NCBI GenBank assembly: GCA_003508835.1
Contig: PUFA01000716.1
Coordinates: forward strand, 40,224-104,223
DNA: 64,000 bases
From: Eonycteris spelaea
Taxonomy: Eukaryota; Chordata; Mammalia; Chiroptera; Pteropodidae
Direction of reading: 5' to 3'
The translations under genes and the position numbers were made by a program. Under the pieces are notes generated by a model. It was not told the origin of the DNA. It saw nothing but the letters and a program-made list of their open reading frames with translations, and ran no database searches. Positions 34,590-47,800 of this stretch are shown in pieces. Within the stretch, counting starts at the first letter, position 1. The number at the start of each line of letters is the position of its first letter.

Positions 34590-37500
34590 GTTTTATTATT
34601 CATTTATTTTTTAAATTAAGTTTATTAGGGTAACATTGGTTACATATATATGATTTCAGGTATACATTATCATTTGACATCTGTATATACTATTGTGTGT
34701 TTACAACTCAAAGTCTAGTTTCCTTCAGCTAGTATATATATGATCCACTTTACCCACTTTACCCTCCTCCTACCCTCCTATATGCGACCCTCTTTACCCA
34801 TACTACCTACCCCTCCTCCCCATCTTTTACCTTTTGATAACCACTAATCTACAGTCCATGTCCATGAGCCTCTGTTAGTTTGTCCTGTTCAGTTGTTGCT
34901 TTTAGGGTTTATACCCACATATAAGTGATATCATGTGATTCTCAACTTTTTCTGGTCTATTTTGCTTAGCATGATTATCTCGAGGTCCATCCAAGTTGAT
35001 GCAAAAGGCAGTATTTCATCTCTTCTTATGGCTAAGTAATATTCCATTGTATATGTGTACCACAGCTTCTTTAGCTAATCATTTATGGTAGGGTATTTCA
35101 GTTCCTTCCATGTGCTGGCCATTGTGAATAGGCTGCTATGAACATAGATGTGCAAATATCTCCTCGGATATGGAATTTCAAGATTTGGAGTGAATACTCA
35201 GTAGAGGAATTGCTGATCATATGGTAAATCAATTCTTAGCTTTTGAGGAACCTCCATACTGTTTTCCATAGTGGCGGTACCGAATTGCAGTCCCACCAGC
35301 AGTGTATGAAGGTTCCTTTTTCTCCGCATCCTCTCCAACATTTGTTACTACTTGTCCTGTTGATTATAGCTATTGTAACAGGTGCGAGATGGTATCTCAT
35401 TGTGGTTTTGATTTCATTTCCCTAATAGCTAACGATATTGAGCATCTTTTCATGTATTAGTTTGCCATCTGTATTTCCTCTAGAGAGAAGTGTCTGTTCA
35501 GGTCCTCTGCCCATTTGTTGATTGGATCGTTTGTTTTTTGTTGTTATTGAGTCGTATGAGCTCTTTGCATATTTTGGATATTAGGCCCTTCTTGGTGGCG
35601 TTGCTTGCAAATGTATTTTCCCGTAGGATGGTTGTCTCTTTACCTTGTGGACGATTTCTTTTGCTGAGCAGAAGCTTTTAATTTGATGTAGTCCCATTCA
35701 TTTATTTTTGCTTTTACTTCCCTTGCCTTTGAGGTGAAATTTAGTTTCTATGTTTTCTTTATGCATTTTATTGATTCCGGTCTTATATTGAGGTCTTTAA
35801 TCTATTTTGAGTTAATTTTGGTGTGTGGTGATACACAACAGTCAAGTTTCATTCTTTTGCAGGTGGCTTTCCAGTTTTCCCAGCACTATTTATTAAGAGG
35901 CTTTCCTTACTCCACTGTATGTTTTTTTTTTGAGAATTTTTTGTTCATATACTTATGGGTTTCCTTCTGAACTCTAGATTCTATTCACTGGTCCCTGTGA
36001 CTGTTTTGCTCCCAATACAATGCCATTTTAAATACTTTCGCATTGTAGTAATTTGAATTTCGGCAGAGTGATGCCTCCAGCCTCGTTCTTTTTCCTCAGG
36101 ATGGCTTTGGCAATACAGGGCATTTTGTGCTTCAGTACAAATCTGATGATTTTTTGTTCTATTTCTCTTAGAAATGCCGATGGGATTTCAATGGGGATTA
36201 CATTAAATGTGTAAAATGCTTTAGGTAATATGGTCATTTTAACTATATTGTTTCTTCCAAGCCAAGAACACGAAATATCTTTCCATTTCTTTGTATCTTC
36301 TTCAATTTCTTTTAATAGAGTCTTGTAGTTTTGATTATATAGGTCCTTCACATGTTTTCGTTATCTTTATTCATAGTATTTTATTTATTTTTGTTGCAAT
36401 TGCAAAAGGAATTATTTTTTCCACTTTTTTTCTGACACTTCATTTTAGAGTATAGGAATGCTATGCAGTTTTGAATGTTGACTTTCTATCTAGAACTTTA
36501 CTGTATTTGTTTATTGTTTCTAGTAGTGTTCTTGTGGAATCTTTAGTGTTTTCTATATACAGAATCATGTCATCAGCAAATAGTGAATTTGACTTCTTCA
36601 TTTCTATTTGGATGCCTTTTACATCTTTCTCTTGCCTAATTGCACTTGTCAGGACCTCCAATATTATATCGAATAAGAGAGCAAATGGACAGCCTTGCCT
36701 TGTTCCGATCTTATTTTTTCAGCATTAAATAAAATGTGGCTGAGGGTTTGTCATAGATGGCCTTTATTATGTTAAAGTACTTTCTTTCTATACCCACTTT
36801 GTTGAGTGTTTTGATCATAAATGTATGCTGAATCTTGTCGAGGCTTTGACTACATCTCGATATATTCATATGATTGTTTTATTTTAATTTGTTTATGTGG
36901 TACATCCCATTAATCGATTTGCATATGCTGAACCATGTTTGTGCCCTGGGGATGAAGCCCACTTGATCATGACATATAATCTTTAAAATGTTGCTGTATT
37001 CTGTCATAGTATCTTAGTTAGGATATTTCGAATCTCTGTTCATGAGAGATATTGGTCTGTAGTTTTCTTTTTGTGTTATCTTTACCAGGTTTTGGTGTTA
37101 GTATAATGTTGGCGTCATAAAATGTGTTGGGATGTATTGCCTCCTCTTCGTTTTTTTGGAAGAGTTTGAAAAGTATAAGTATTAAATTTCTTTGAATGTT
37201 TAGTAGAATACACTGGTGAAGCCATATGGTCTGGACTTTTACTTTCTGGTAGGTTTTTGATGATTGTTTCAATTTCCATACTGCCGATCAGTCTATTGAG
37301 ATTTTCCAGTTCTTCTTGATTCTGTCTACAAAGGTTACATTTTTCTAAGTACTGGTCCATTTCTTCTAGGTTATTAAATTTACGTTATATACTTTTTCAT
37401 AGTATTGTACAATCCTTGGTATTTCTGTAGTGTCTGTTGTAATTTCCCATCTTTCATCTCTGTATTTGTTAATTTGTGTTCTTTCTCTTTTTCTTTAGTG

Positions 37501-38689
37501 AGTCTAGCTAGCTTGGGGTTTGTCAAGTTTATTAACCTTCTCATAGGACCAGCTCTTTGAGGAATTATTTTCGTCTATTTTGTTTTTGTTTTGTTTTCAG
37601 TTTCATTTTTTTTTCTGCTCTAATTTTGATTATTTCCTTCCTTCTGCAGACTTTGGGCTTCCTTTTTCTTTCTTTTCTAGTTTTTTAAGATGAAGTATTA
37701 GGTTGTTTATTAGGGCTCATTCTTTTTTCTGAACCTAGGCTTGTAATGATATGAACTTTCCTCTTACGGTCACTTTTGCCGTATCCAAAAGTTTTATATG
37801 TTGTTACTATCATTATCATTCTTTTCTTTGTAACTCTTGATGTTTCTCTTTCTTCCCTGACCTTGTTATTCTTCAGGAGCATGTTGTTTAATCACATGTA
37901 TTTGTGATTCTTCCTGATTTCTTTTCTGCAGTTGATCTCTAGTTTCAAAGCATTATGATCAGAGAATACGGTTGGTACGCTTTCAACCCTCTTATATTTG
38001 TTGTGGCTATCTCTGTGTTCCAGTATGTGGTTGATTGTTGAGAATGTTCCATGTGCACTAGAGAAGAATGTATTAGCAGCTGTTTTGGTATGGAGGCTAT
38101 GTAAAATGTCAGTTATGTCCAGTTGGTGTAATGTGTCATTTCAGGATGTTATTTCCTTACTGATTTTCTGTTTGCATGATCTGTCCATATCCGAGTGTGT
38201 GTATTTAGGTCCCCTACTATGATAGTGTTTTGGCCTGTTTCTCCCTTTAGTTCTCTTAGTAATTGCTTTACAATTTTTCCGGGACCCTGTTTGGAACATA
38301 GATACTAATAAGTGTTAAGTGTTTTGGTGCATGATTCCCTTTCTCATTATGAGGTGTCCTTCAGCATCTTTCTTTAACTTTTTTATTTTAAAATCTCTTT
38401 TGTCTGATATTAGTACATCTGCATTCATTTTCTCTGAATGCCATATGCTTGAAATATCATTTTCCACTCTTTCACTTTGAGTTTATATTTGTCTTTGGAG
38501 CTAGGATGTGTCTCTGGGCAGCATATGTTTAGTTTGTATTTTCATCCATTGTGCCACTTTGTGCCTTTTCATTGGTGTGCTCATCCCATTAACATTTAGG
38601 ATTATTATTGAACTATGAGGTCTTCCTATAGTCATTTTATTTTTTGCTTTCTGGTAGCTTGGTGTTTCCATTGTTTCCTTGTCCTGTGT

Positions 38690-38721
<32 letters not shown>

Positions 38722-40090
38722 GTGGTGTGTGTGTGTGTGTGTGTGTGTTTTAATTTGTGTTGGCTTTTGTGGGGTTTCCCTCTGGTTCTTCTTTTTTATG
38801 TTACATATTTCAATTCTGAATCTTTCTGTGTGGTTACTCTATGAAGATGTAAAGATAGCGAGATATATATATATCTCACACACACACACAGTCATTCATT
38901 TTCTTTTGTGTGTGCATTGTCTTCATTCCCTTTGAGAATTTGATCTTTGCATTTTCCCCTTTTCAGTGTTGTTTTTCCATTTTTCCTATATATGCTGAAC
39001 GTTCATTACTGTCTTGCTCTAGCTAATCTCTTCTTCTTGTTTAAGCATATAATGCCTTGTTTTTAGCAAGGATTACATTCCTCTACTTCTACATGGTGAT
39101 AGTCATCTCCTCCTAATTACATATTTATTTTGTCATTTTGTTTTAGGCGAGCTGACCCCTTTCGGTATTTCCTGTAATGCAGGCCTCGTAATGGATCATT
39201 CTCTCAATTTTTGTATGTCTGGAAAGGTTTTTATTTCTTCTCCATATCTAAAGGATAACTTAACTGGTTACATTATTCTTGGCTGGAAGTTCCTTTCATT
39301 TAATAGTTTAAATATTTGATTCCACTCCTTTTGGTCTTGTCAGGTTTGTGCTGAGAAGTCCGATGATAATCTAATGTGTTTTCGTGTATAGGTTACTGTC
39401 TTCTTTCCCTGGCTCCTCTGAGAGTCTGACTTTGTCATTGATTTTTGATAATTTTAATACAATGTGTTTTGTTGAAGGCATTTTTGGGTTGAGATAATTG
39501 GATATTCTGTTGACTTCTTATTCCAAGCTCCAGCTCATTCCTTAGTTTGGAAAATTCCCATCCACTATTTGTCTTACCCTTCTTTCTAATTTCTGCTCCT
39601 TTACTTCTCCTTCGATAATGCCCATTATTCGTATGTTTTATTCTTATGGTATCAGCTAGTTGTTGAATTTCTCTTTCATTATTTTTCATTCTTCAGTTTC
39701 TCTCTTCTCCCTTCTGATTTATTTCTAGATCTGTGTTCGATATCCTGATCCTTTTCTCTATGGTCAACTCAATTTTCCAAGCTCGCTATTTGATTTTTCA
39801 CCTCTTGCAGTGTGTTCTTCACATCCATAAGTTCTATTTGTTTCTACTGGGGGTTTCAATGTCCTTGCCAAAGAACTCATTCTGCTCATCTAGTTGTTTG
39901 TTCAATGCCTGAAATTATTGATAGAATTTGTTTTGGATCTCACTGAGGTTTTTTTGAAGTACCATCCTGAATTCTCTGTCATTTAAGTCGCATATTACTA
40001 TGTCTGTAAGCTTATTTTCTGGAGATTTTCCCCTTTCTTTCTGAGATGCCTCATCACTGTGGTTGTTCATGGTGTTTAATGGGCTATTTC
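34590..40090 (-). mobile_element. Nearly full-length L1 retrotransposon, decayed
   Basis: About 5.5 kb of L1 on the minus strand. The 3' UTR is at 34590-35000 (gggtaacattggtt, then a C-rich tract near 34740-34820). ORF2 runs from about 35000 to 38600: C-terminal Cys-rich region near 35240-35360, a 107-codon open piece at 36028-36351 and the reverse-transcriptase active site [11 protein letters not shown] near 36555-36585. The 5' side, at 38600-40090, includes sequence like the L1 ORF1 side of older families. A TG microsatellite interrupts it at 38689-38749. ORF2 is broken by many frameshifts, so no working protein is expected. Its 3' part is duplicated at 58440-59855 and its middle at 11365-14320 and 1-655. 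Confidence 0.88.
38689..38749. repeat. TG microsatellite in L1
   Basis: Two TG runs are separated by a tgtggtg step. The open plus-strand frames across it (38615-38935, 38644-38844) give Cys-Val repeats and are artefacts. Confidence 0.95.
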
Positions 40091-40799
40091 TCCACCTGGG
40101 AATTAATGGAAGTGTATTCTACTGTTTTTCACTGTGCAAACTGTGGGAGGAGGAAGCTCTCCTCCTTTCTCAAGGTTCTTCTGCTGGTCTACTAGTCAAA
40201 TGGACATGACAGATTAGCAAGAGAAAATAACCAAATTTAGTACATACACATGTATGGGAACCCCACACACATGAGACACTCAGAGATCCCATGTGTAGCA
40301 GAGGTTCAGAGATGGAAAAAATGATTGAGGTATATAAGACATTGTGAGCTAGGAATGAGATAAGGCACTTAAGGGCTTCTAAGGGTCAGTGCAGGAGGAT
40401 AAAAAGAGCAGGTTCTTAGGAAAAAAAATATGCTCTGCCATACAGGTGAGTCAAAGTAAGATTGTCTCTGATAATATTTTATTATAGAAAAGTCCTCTTA
40501 TTCATACTTATGGTAGTTAAAGGGAGAAGCAGGAGTTTCTTTTGAGTCAGCAATAAAATTGGCCTTCAGCTCAAAATAATTCCCGACTTCTGAGGCACAG
40601 CTTGGAGGGTCTCTTTCTCAAACTCACAGAGGATAACATGTCAGGTTGCTAATGTGTCAAATGTATGGTGGCCGAGGCTTAACATCAAAGTTACAGAGTT
40701 CTCTCCATTTTTAAAGAAGAAATAGCAATTTTTTGAGTTATAAGGGGATGTGTCTCATCACAAGTCAGTATTTTGGAGAGCTAAGGGATGTAGTCAAGT
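40091..40799. repeat. Unclassified repeat sequence upstream of OR4
   Basis: It contains gaggttcagagatggaaaaa and gaatgagataaggcactta-type sequence, which resembles, at a distance, 15250-15480 and 45890-46100. That suggests a diverged copy of the same LTR-like repeat. No gene is visible. Confidence 0.45.
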
Positions 40800-41280
40800 C
40801 AGATCCTCAGACTTAGACTTTTGCTAGAAACGTAGCTCAGGTTTGGGATATGGTTCTGGGAAGAGAGATCTGGCAGGCAAAAGTGTCATGGAGAAGGAGT
40901 AATGAAAACAGGATTCACTTTACTTCCATCCTGGTCTCTTGGGAAGAGAGAATCCGCAGGCAAAATTTCCAGTTTGTCCAGACAAATGTCTCACAGGGAA
41001 ATCGAGGCTCAGAGATGGGAGCAACAGTGGAAACAGTGTCTGATGAGCAGATGAAGGGAGCTGAAAATACCTCCTCTGCTGCATCCCATGGCATGTGCAT
41101 CCCAGGGCTCCAGCTAATGGTTGTTGCTTTTGGCTTCTAAGCTGTTTCAGAGATCAATGCTTCACTTCTTCCTGCTCTCTTGTGTGGAGACGGAAGTTCA
41201 GTTTCCATCATCAACTGCCAGAGAGGAAGTCATAATTCCTCACGGAGTCCTGCCTTTCAGAGACCCAAGACCCCATCCAG
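40800..41280 (+). promoter_or_regulatory. OR4 upstream region and putative non-coding 5' exon
   Basis: Homologous to 2280-2742. The exon-like block ends at 41280 with CAG|GTGAGT (GT at 41281-41282). TAATGA is at 40900-40905 and an O/E-like TCTCTTGGGA, one mismatch from TCCCNNGGGA, is at 40935-40944. The spacing between the two sites (35 bases start to start) is identical to that in OR1. The block lies 2.6 kb upstream of OR4 on the same strand. A 96-codon frame (40850-41140) covers it, but its equivalents in the other copies are broken, so I treat it as non-coding. Confidence 0.6.
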
Positions 41281-43915
41281 GTGAGTGTGATAGCTCAGCA
41301 GCTAGTTCAGGGTGGGTCAGAGAATGGAACCTGAGCACTCTTACTCGAGTCACATGAGAGCCCAATCATCCCAGTCAGAGACAAGAGATCTCTGTTTGTG
41401 TTCTTGGTTAAGTAACTAATTTATAATTAATTCATGTTAATGCATTACTGACAATGTGTGTCTGAAATGACACTACGTGGACCATAGTTTACAAGTAAGT
41501 GAGGGGCGTAGATTTACAGTTGGGTGACACTAGAATGAGTGATATGCATAAAATGGTTGCAGTAAAGTGAGAACACATCTGAGGAGTTTTGTTGGTTGGG
41601 GAGTAGGAAGTTGAGTGTCAGGTGTGGGGACGGTGCAGTGAAATCAGAGTGTCTGTATTAAATTTCTAAGATGGGCTTATTTGAACATGTATTCATTGAA
41701 AAGTTCCAGATGAGTGGAGGTAGAAACTACCTTGCGGCAGCGCTCATGAGACATACGAGGCAGTATCTTCTCTCATGGGTTATTCACATGAAAATCATTA
41801 TGTTACGAGTCTAAAAAGGAATCCCAAATAATTTTACCTGAAATTCTTTCACTACTGGCGAGGTGCTTATATTTCGGGGTTTGTTATCTTTACTTTCTCT
41901 ATTGGAACAGTTAGTAGAATTCCTGTCTCACATTCAGCCTCAGTTGTCATGTCTTATATATTTAATGAGAAATTTTGTCATGCATGTGGGGAATAAAAAC
42001 AGAGGACTGACCCACTTCTAAGCAAAGAGTATACAGGTGATGAGAAACCAAAGCTTTTGCAGTTCAGTGAGGGAGAAATTAAGGTCACCTGTGGACCCTT
42101 AAATTTGAATGCATCAAAGGCATTGTAGCCATCATGCTTACATTAACAGAATGATGACTTCACTGTACCACTAATTGGGTGCAATACCTCCATTTAAAAT
42201 TTCTTTCTTCTTCATGTGGGTTTTCAACATAAATTTCTCTTACCCAAAGATGCTAATGAATGAATGGAGAGAGTTTGACTCAGTTCCCTCAGCAAATTTT
42301 AGTGAATAAATGTCTATATTAGATTCTAGCAGTGCTGTAAAATATTTTACACTAGTAGTTTAAAACAGCATATACTTTCTCACAGTTCTGGTGCCATACA
42401 CTTTAATGTGTCTCACTGTCTAGACTCAAGATGTCTGCAGGCTTGGTTTTCTTATAGAGGCTGAGGTGAAATTGTATTATTTCCCTTTCCAGTTTGCATT
42501 CTGGCCAGCTGCAACCATGCCTTGGTTCCTGGCCCTTCCTCCTTCTTCAAAGCCAGCAGTGTGGCATTTTCATCTTGTCTCCTTTTCTGCTTCTAGAGGA
42601 GTGTTATGATTACCTCGTCCACACGTGGATGATCCTGGCTTATCTTTTACTTACGTTGCCAATTAGCAACTCCATTCCACCTGCTATCTGAAACCCTCCT
42701 GTTATAAAAATATATGTTCAAAGTCCCTAAGGCTGAGGGTGTGGACACGTTCAGGAGGTCCTTATTCTGTCCACTATAAAGTCTTTGAAAAGTTTTTTAG
42801 TATGTGCCACTTGAGGGCCTTATATAAAGGAAGAAACACAGCATTTATCATATTTCCTGAATGAGTGAATACATTATTCTTTTAAAACTACATGCAAAAA
42901 AATTTAGTTCAGAAAACCTAAAAGTTTGTCTAGCTGGCTCTTACCCAAGACCTCAGCTTTGCTCCAAGGACTGACAGCATCAACGCCACCTGGGAGCTTG
43001 ATAGAAATGCAGTTTCTTAGCATAACAGGACCTGCTGAATCATATTCTCCATTTCTGGCAGAATCCTTGTTGATTCATAGACACACTCAAGTTGAAGGGC
43101 TGGACTAGACTAGGTGTTTTCATCTCTCACTATTGACAATATGGGCAGATAATTTTATCGTATGCTTTCCCATGGACCGTTGTTTTTGCAGTATTCTCTA
43201 TGGACATTGCTGAGTATCCCAGGGGCAAAATCATTTCTGAGTGAGAACTGCTGCCTAGAAGCAACGTGCGAAATTTATAGTCAAGGCCTAACAGATCCTC
43301 TGTTAAATTTGTGCACATCACTAACCCCTTGTTCTCCGCCTAGGGCCTTAGCACTCGCCAATCCCTCCACAAGGTACACAGTTGTCCACATAACCTAGCA
43401 TCTCCCTCCTTTTCATCTAGAAGTAATGTGCAAATATCATGTGTTTGTACGTTTTGGCTAAATACACATAAAAACACAACGTCCTCATAACTTTCTCTTT
43501 ACATCTGCTTTTCCTTTCTTCATAACACCTGTCACCATCTGAATGTCATATTTTAAAAATTTTATTGTACATTCTTCTTCAACATCACTCATCATTGAAT
43601 TGAGGGACTTTTGATCTTAGCTTCTCAATCTTCAAGCCTAGACAGTGCCTAAAACGTGGTTGGCAAACAATATTCTAAAATGCACGAAGACCATTTCAAT
43701 AACACTGTAGATACAGTGTCATGAACCCCTAGGAGAAAAAGCAGAACGAGAAACATTCCTACTGTGAAATCACACAGGAAACCCCAAGAGGGGACCACAT
43801 CCATAAAAATATTGAAATTAATTTCTTGAATTCAATATGAACTCTGGAATTAGAACTATGTGATAATGCCAGTTTGTATGATAATTATGCATGTTATTTT
43901 TCTCTTTCCTGTAAG
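41281..43915 (+). other. Putative OR4 5'-UTR intron
   Basis: 2.6 kb from the donor at 41281 to an acceptor AG at 43914-43915 (tctctttcctgtaag). It is much diverged from the other introns. From about 42100 to 42780 it resembles the OR1 3' flank (10130-10640), including the LTR-like repeat at 42340-42780. A MER5-type element lies at 42945-43110. Frames at 42494-42691, 42926-43108 and 43162-43398 fall in repeats or are not conserved. Confidence 0.5.
42945..43110 (+). mobile_element. MER5-type hAT DNA transposon remnant
   Basis: The words gacagcatcaacgccacctg, gggagcttgatagaaatgc and the cctgctgaatca motif match the MER5A/B consensus order. It is independent of the copy at 32165-32330, which lies on the other strand. 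Confidence 0.75.
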
Positions 43916-43921
43916 TCGCCT

Positions 43922-44805
43922 ATGACATAGAACCAGAGAATCTTACAATTTTTTCAAAATTTCTTCTGAGATTTTCAGAGGAACCAGAATTGTAGCCCCT
44001 TACATTTGTGCTCTTCTGCTCCATGTACCTGTCACTGTGTTTGGAAACCAACTCATCATACTGGCCATCAGCCCAGCTCTCACTCCACACACCTATGTAT
44101 TTCTTCCTCTGCAACCTGTCCTTGGTGGATATCTGTTTCACTTTCACACATCCCAAAGATGCTGGTTCACATCCAAATACAGAGCAAAGTCATAACCTAT
44201 GGAGGCCTCATAGCACAAACTATTTTTCCTACCCTTTGCAGGATTGGATTTCTTCCTTCTGACTGTGATAGCATATGATTGCTTTGTGGCCATCTGTCAC
44301 CCCTTTAACTACACAGTCCTCATGATCTCTGGTTCTGGACTGCTGCTTCTGGTGTCCTGGGTAATGAATGCTCTGTATTCCTTGCTGCAAAGCTTAATGG
44401 TGTTGTGACTATCTTTCTGTACAGCCTTGAAATTCCCCACTTTATCTGTGACCTCAATCAGATGGTTCAACTTGCTTGTTCTGACACCTTTAATAACATG
44501 GTGATATATTTTTAAGCATTCTGCTGGGTGGGTCCCCTGAGTGGTATCATTGACTCTTACTCTATGGTATTCTCCACCATATGTAGAATATCATCGGCTC
44601 ATGGAAAGTATAAAGCTTTTCTACCTGTGTCTCACTCTCAGTTGTCTCCATAGTTTATTGTATAATTCTAGGAGTGTTCCTCAGCTCTGCTGCAAGCCAC
44701 AGCTCACACTCAAGTGCAGAAACTTCAGTGATATATGCTGTGGTCACACCCATGCGGAACCCCTTCATCTGCAGTCTCAGGAACAAAGACATAAAGGGGC
44801 TCTGA
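43922..44805 (+). pseudogene. Olfactory receptor, OR7-type (OR4), degraded pseudogene
   Basis: This is the most diverged full-length receptor of the window. The ATG at 43922 is followed by TAG at codon 3. Fragments include [16 protein letters not shown] in TM2 (about 44091-44140), [12 protein letters not shown] near 44270-44300 where MAYDR is expected, and a TM7 end with [17 protein letters not shown] to TGA at 44803-44805. The Arg of the DRY-like motif is Cys (CGC to TGC), and Arg to stop (CGA to TGA) occurs at 44406-44408. Both are CpG-type transitions. Further indels break the frame near 44000, 44085, 44150 and 44620. Substitution-level stops and a lost key Arg make this a real pseudogene whatever the quality of the assembly. 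Confidence 0.92.
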
Positions 44806-47800
44806 AAAATTTTTTAGTGGTGGCTATAAAATGGACATGTACCCTAGAGCTGAAAAGTGTCCTTAATCTGTGATACTTTAATAAGATTCTGATTGTAGAA
44901 CCCGGTCCTTTTATTTATGTTCTGAAACTACCATTTGCTAGAGTTCAACTTCTCTATACAATTTAAGTAACCAATTAATTAAGTTTTCTCTTCTCTCTCT
45001 TATGTAGTCAGTTCTTCTACTTTTCTGCCATAACTTCACAAAATTTCTTCCAACCTAGATCAGAAATTTTGTAAATTTCTGTTTCTTGAATGGATTATGT
45101 GGATTTCTAAAGAATAATATCTTCCATTATGACATATGTCATTGTAAGTTGTTTTATTGTTTTATAGATAGAATAGTCAGAAGTTGTATTACTCATGTAA
45201 AATGACTTCACTTGTCAGTGAGCCAATTTGCATAATTTCAGTCCAAGAAAATGTGAAACCCCTGTTTCCACCTTGGTGTCCCTCTTTCTATTTAAGCAGT
45301 ACCTTGACTGCTCTTCCTCATAATGTAGACGTCATCATAATTCCTTTCAAGTCTCAGCCTGTTGCTAGTGATGCTAAAGGTGTGGAAAGCCTGGGGCTCT
45401 GGCCTGGACCCCTATCGCTTGTTCCTTAGACCAGAACCAATGTTGTGGCTGAACCAGATGCTTGTGGTCTTTATTATATTTGCATTAATCTCAGGGAACT
45501 ATGAAAATACCATGTTTGTTACTCACGGGTCCTATGTGATGGGGAGCCACACAGGAAAACCTGGGGGAGGGGATCCAAGAAGAGAGAGGGTGAAAGAGAG
45601 AGAGAGAGAGAGCGAATGGACTAAGTGGGGGAACTTCCTGCTTATCTACTTGCCTTACCATACAGCTAGCAGTGTTTGTTTGTTTGTTTAGTTTTGTTTG
45701 GTTTTTGAGATGAATGTAAAACTGGTGACTCATGAATCAAAAGTTTAATGTCAGGCTTACACTTATATTATATTTTGGTCTCCGGTTTTATTGTCTCATT
45801 CAGCTTGGTGACTAGAAATCCTACAATGGTCACTGGCAATAATTAATTATGAAATATATATATATCTCTCAATGGGGTCTATATGGAAACATACATGAGA
45901 GGTTCAGAGACAAACAGAAAATGAGGCATATATGACATTTTGTGGTAAGGATGAAGTAAAGCATCTGGGGCTTCAGAGGGGAAAAGTTCATGGGGAAAAC
46001 AGTAAGAGCAGATGTTCAGTTAGAAGATGTCTAGGTTATAACAGGTTATCTCTAATGATCACTCTTATTGCAGGCAGATCCTCACATTTAAATTCTTTAA
46101 GAGCGAGGGAAAAGTTTCCAAGGCCCAAGTTGTCTCAAAAATATTTTACATACACATCTTGAGGTAAGTTTTTCTGAAGCTTAACAATAGTGATACAGTT
46201 TCATTTTTTTACCATGTGTATGTCCAGTATTCCCAGTACCTTTTATATTGGAGAGACTGTCCTTTCCCCATTGGATATTCTGGCCTTTTTCTCATAAGTT
46301 AATGACCATTAATGTGTGTGGTTGTTTAGACTCTCTATTCTGTTCCATTGATCTATGTGTCTGTTTTATTTCCATAAGAATGTCCCTCTTAAGAAAATGT
46401 CTCTTAAAAGTTTGGGTGTCACCTGTCACCCAAGCTGGAGAAAATTGAAGGGAAGGAAAATCTCAACAGGTTTTTTGTCAGTTTTGCAGCCTATTTTGTA
46501 CTTAGAAAGAAAGGCAGAGAAGTAAGGGAGGCTTGAGGACATTCGTTGGTAAAAGATGAGGGAGGCAGAGAAAGCAAAGCAAGGAAATCTCTGATGATGG
46601 ATAAAAAGTAAAGCAGAGAGGCATACACTTTATACAATGGTGGGTACAGAGTTGTTTATGTGTACAACTCATAGGAGGTGGTATGTGGGCAACAGGATTA
46701 CAGTGTGGTCTCATGGTGTGGGGCCAGCAGTTGAGCCTTCAAGGGGAGTGTAAAAGAAGGTGATTCTGACTTTTCAAGGTGTTTTATCTTAGATGCACCA
46801 AGGCAATAAGCTATTTCAAAGCTAAAGATTGACATAAGTAAAGGAAGCTGTAGGCCTAGGTTTGACAACCTACCAGGACTGGTTTAATTTAAGAATTTTT
46901 ACATTCATAACACCTCTTTGTGGTTACTTTGGTCTTTGGGTTGTAAGATACACCATGTAGGTCTTTCCTGAGCTTGTCAAGTCGGGTTTGTTGCTTCATT
47001 TCATCCACACCATACTGTTTTGATTACTATAGCTTTGTAACATAGTTCAAAATCAGGGAGTGTGATGCCTCCAGCTTTGTTCTGCTTTATTAGGATTGCT
47101 TTGGATATTCAGAGTGTTTCCTGGCTACATACAACCATTAGAAGTCTTTTTCCTATTTCTTTGAAAAAAACAATATTGAAATTTTGATAGGGGTTACATT
47201 AAATACAGGTTACTTTGGATAGTGTAAAAAAACCAAAAATCAACAGAGTAAATTTAGAGATATAATTGTCTTTATTAAGAAATTTGTAAATGGGGCAGCA
47301 CCCATCTAGCAATTACAAGGAAACTAACTCTCAGTGGTTGGACATATTGGATTGTTTTCTTAGAAAGAAGAGAGGGACAAGGGAGCTTGTACCAAAAGAA
47401 AAGAAGGAATTATTTTTAGAGCAGGACATCATTTTTGGAGGGATGGGAACAGCAAGGGTTTTGATCCTGCAGATCTCCTCTTATTTCATGAGAGGATGGA
47501 GAGAGACCACGTGACAGATTACCTTACTGGTTGCTTTCACAAAAAATTCCACACTGGTTAATTAATATGACATTTCTGACAGGTTGAATTGCCATTCGAT
47601 TTGGATTAACTCTCAGTTTGACATTATGAGCTATTAGCAACAGTGACACCTATGAAGCCTGTAGTTTTCTCTTTAACAGTAGTTGTGTGGCATATTAAAT
47701 CTTCCAATGAGGGAGCACAGAATATTTTTCTCTTCATTTGTGTTTCTTTAAAATGCATAAATTTCTGAATTAAAGGAGTCATACAAAAATCAAGAATACA

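Noticed and set aside
35734..35970. Plus-strand Phe/Leu-rich frame, repeated at 59600-59785, that looks like a membrane protein
   Set aside because: It is the antisense of L1 ORF2.
38615..38935. Cys-Val-rich open frames
   Set aside because: They are translations of the TG microsatellite inside the minus-strand L1.
42340..42780. Naming the LTR-like family (MaLR, ERVL or a DNA transposon)
   Set aside because: I recognise the words as a common old mammalian repeat but could not settle the family from memory, so I left it unnamed.
44006..44278. Alternative-frame proteins overlapping OR4 (also 26344-26640 over OR3 and 19651-19905 over OR2)
   Set aside because: They are shadow frames of the receptor coding sequence created by its frameshifts.
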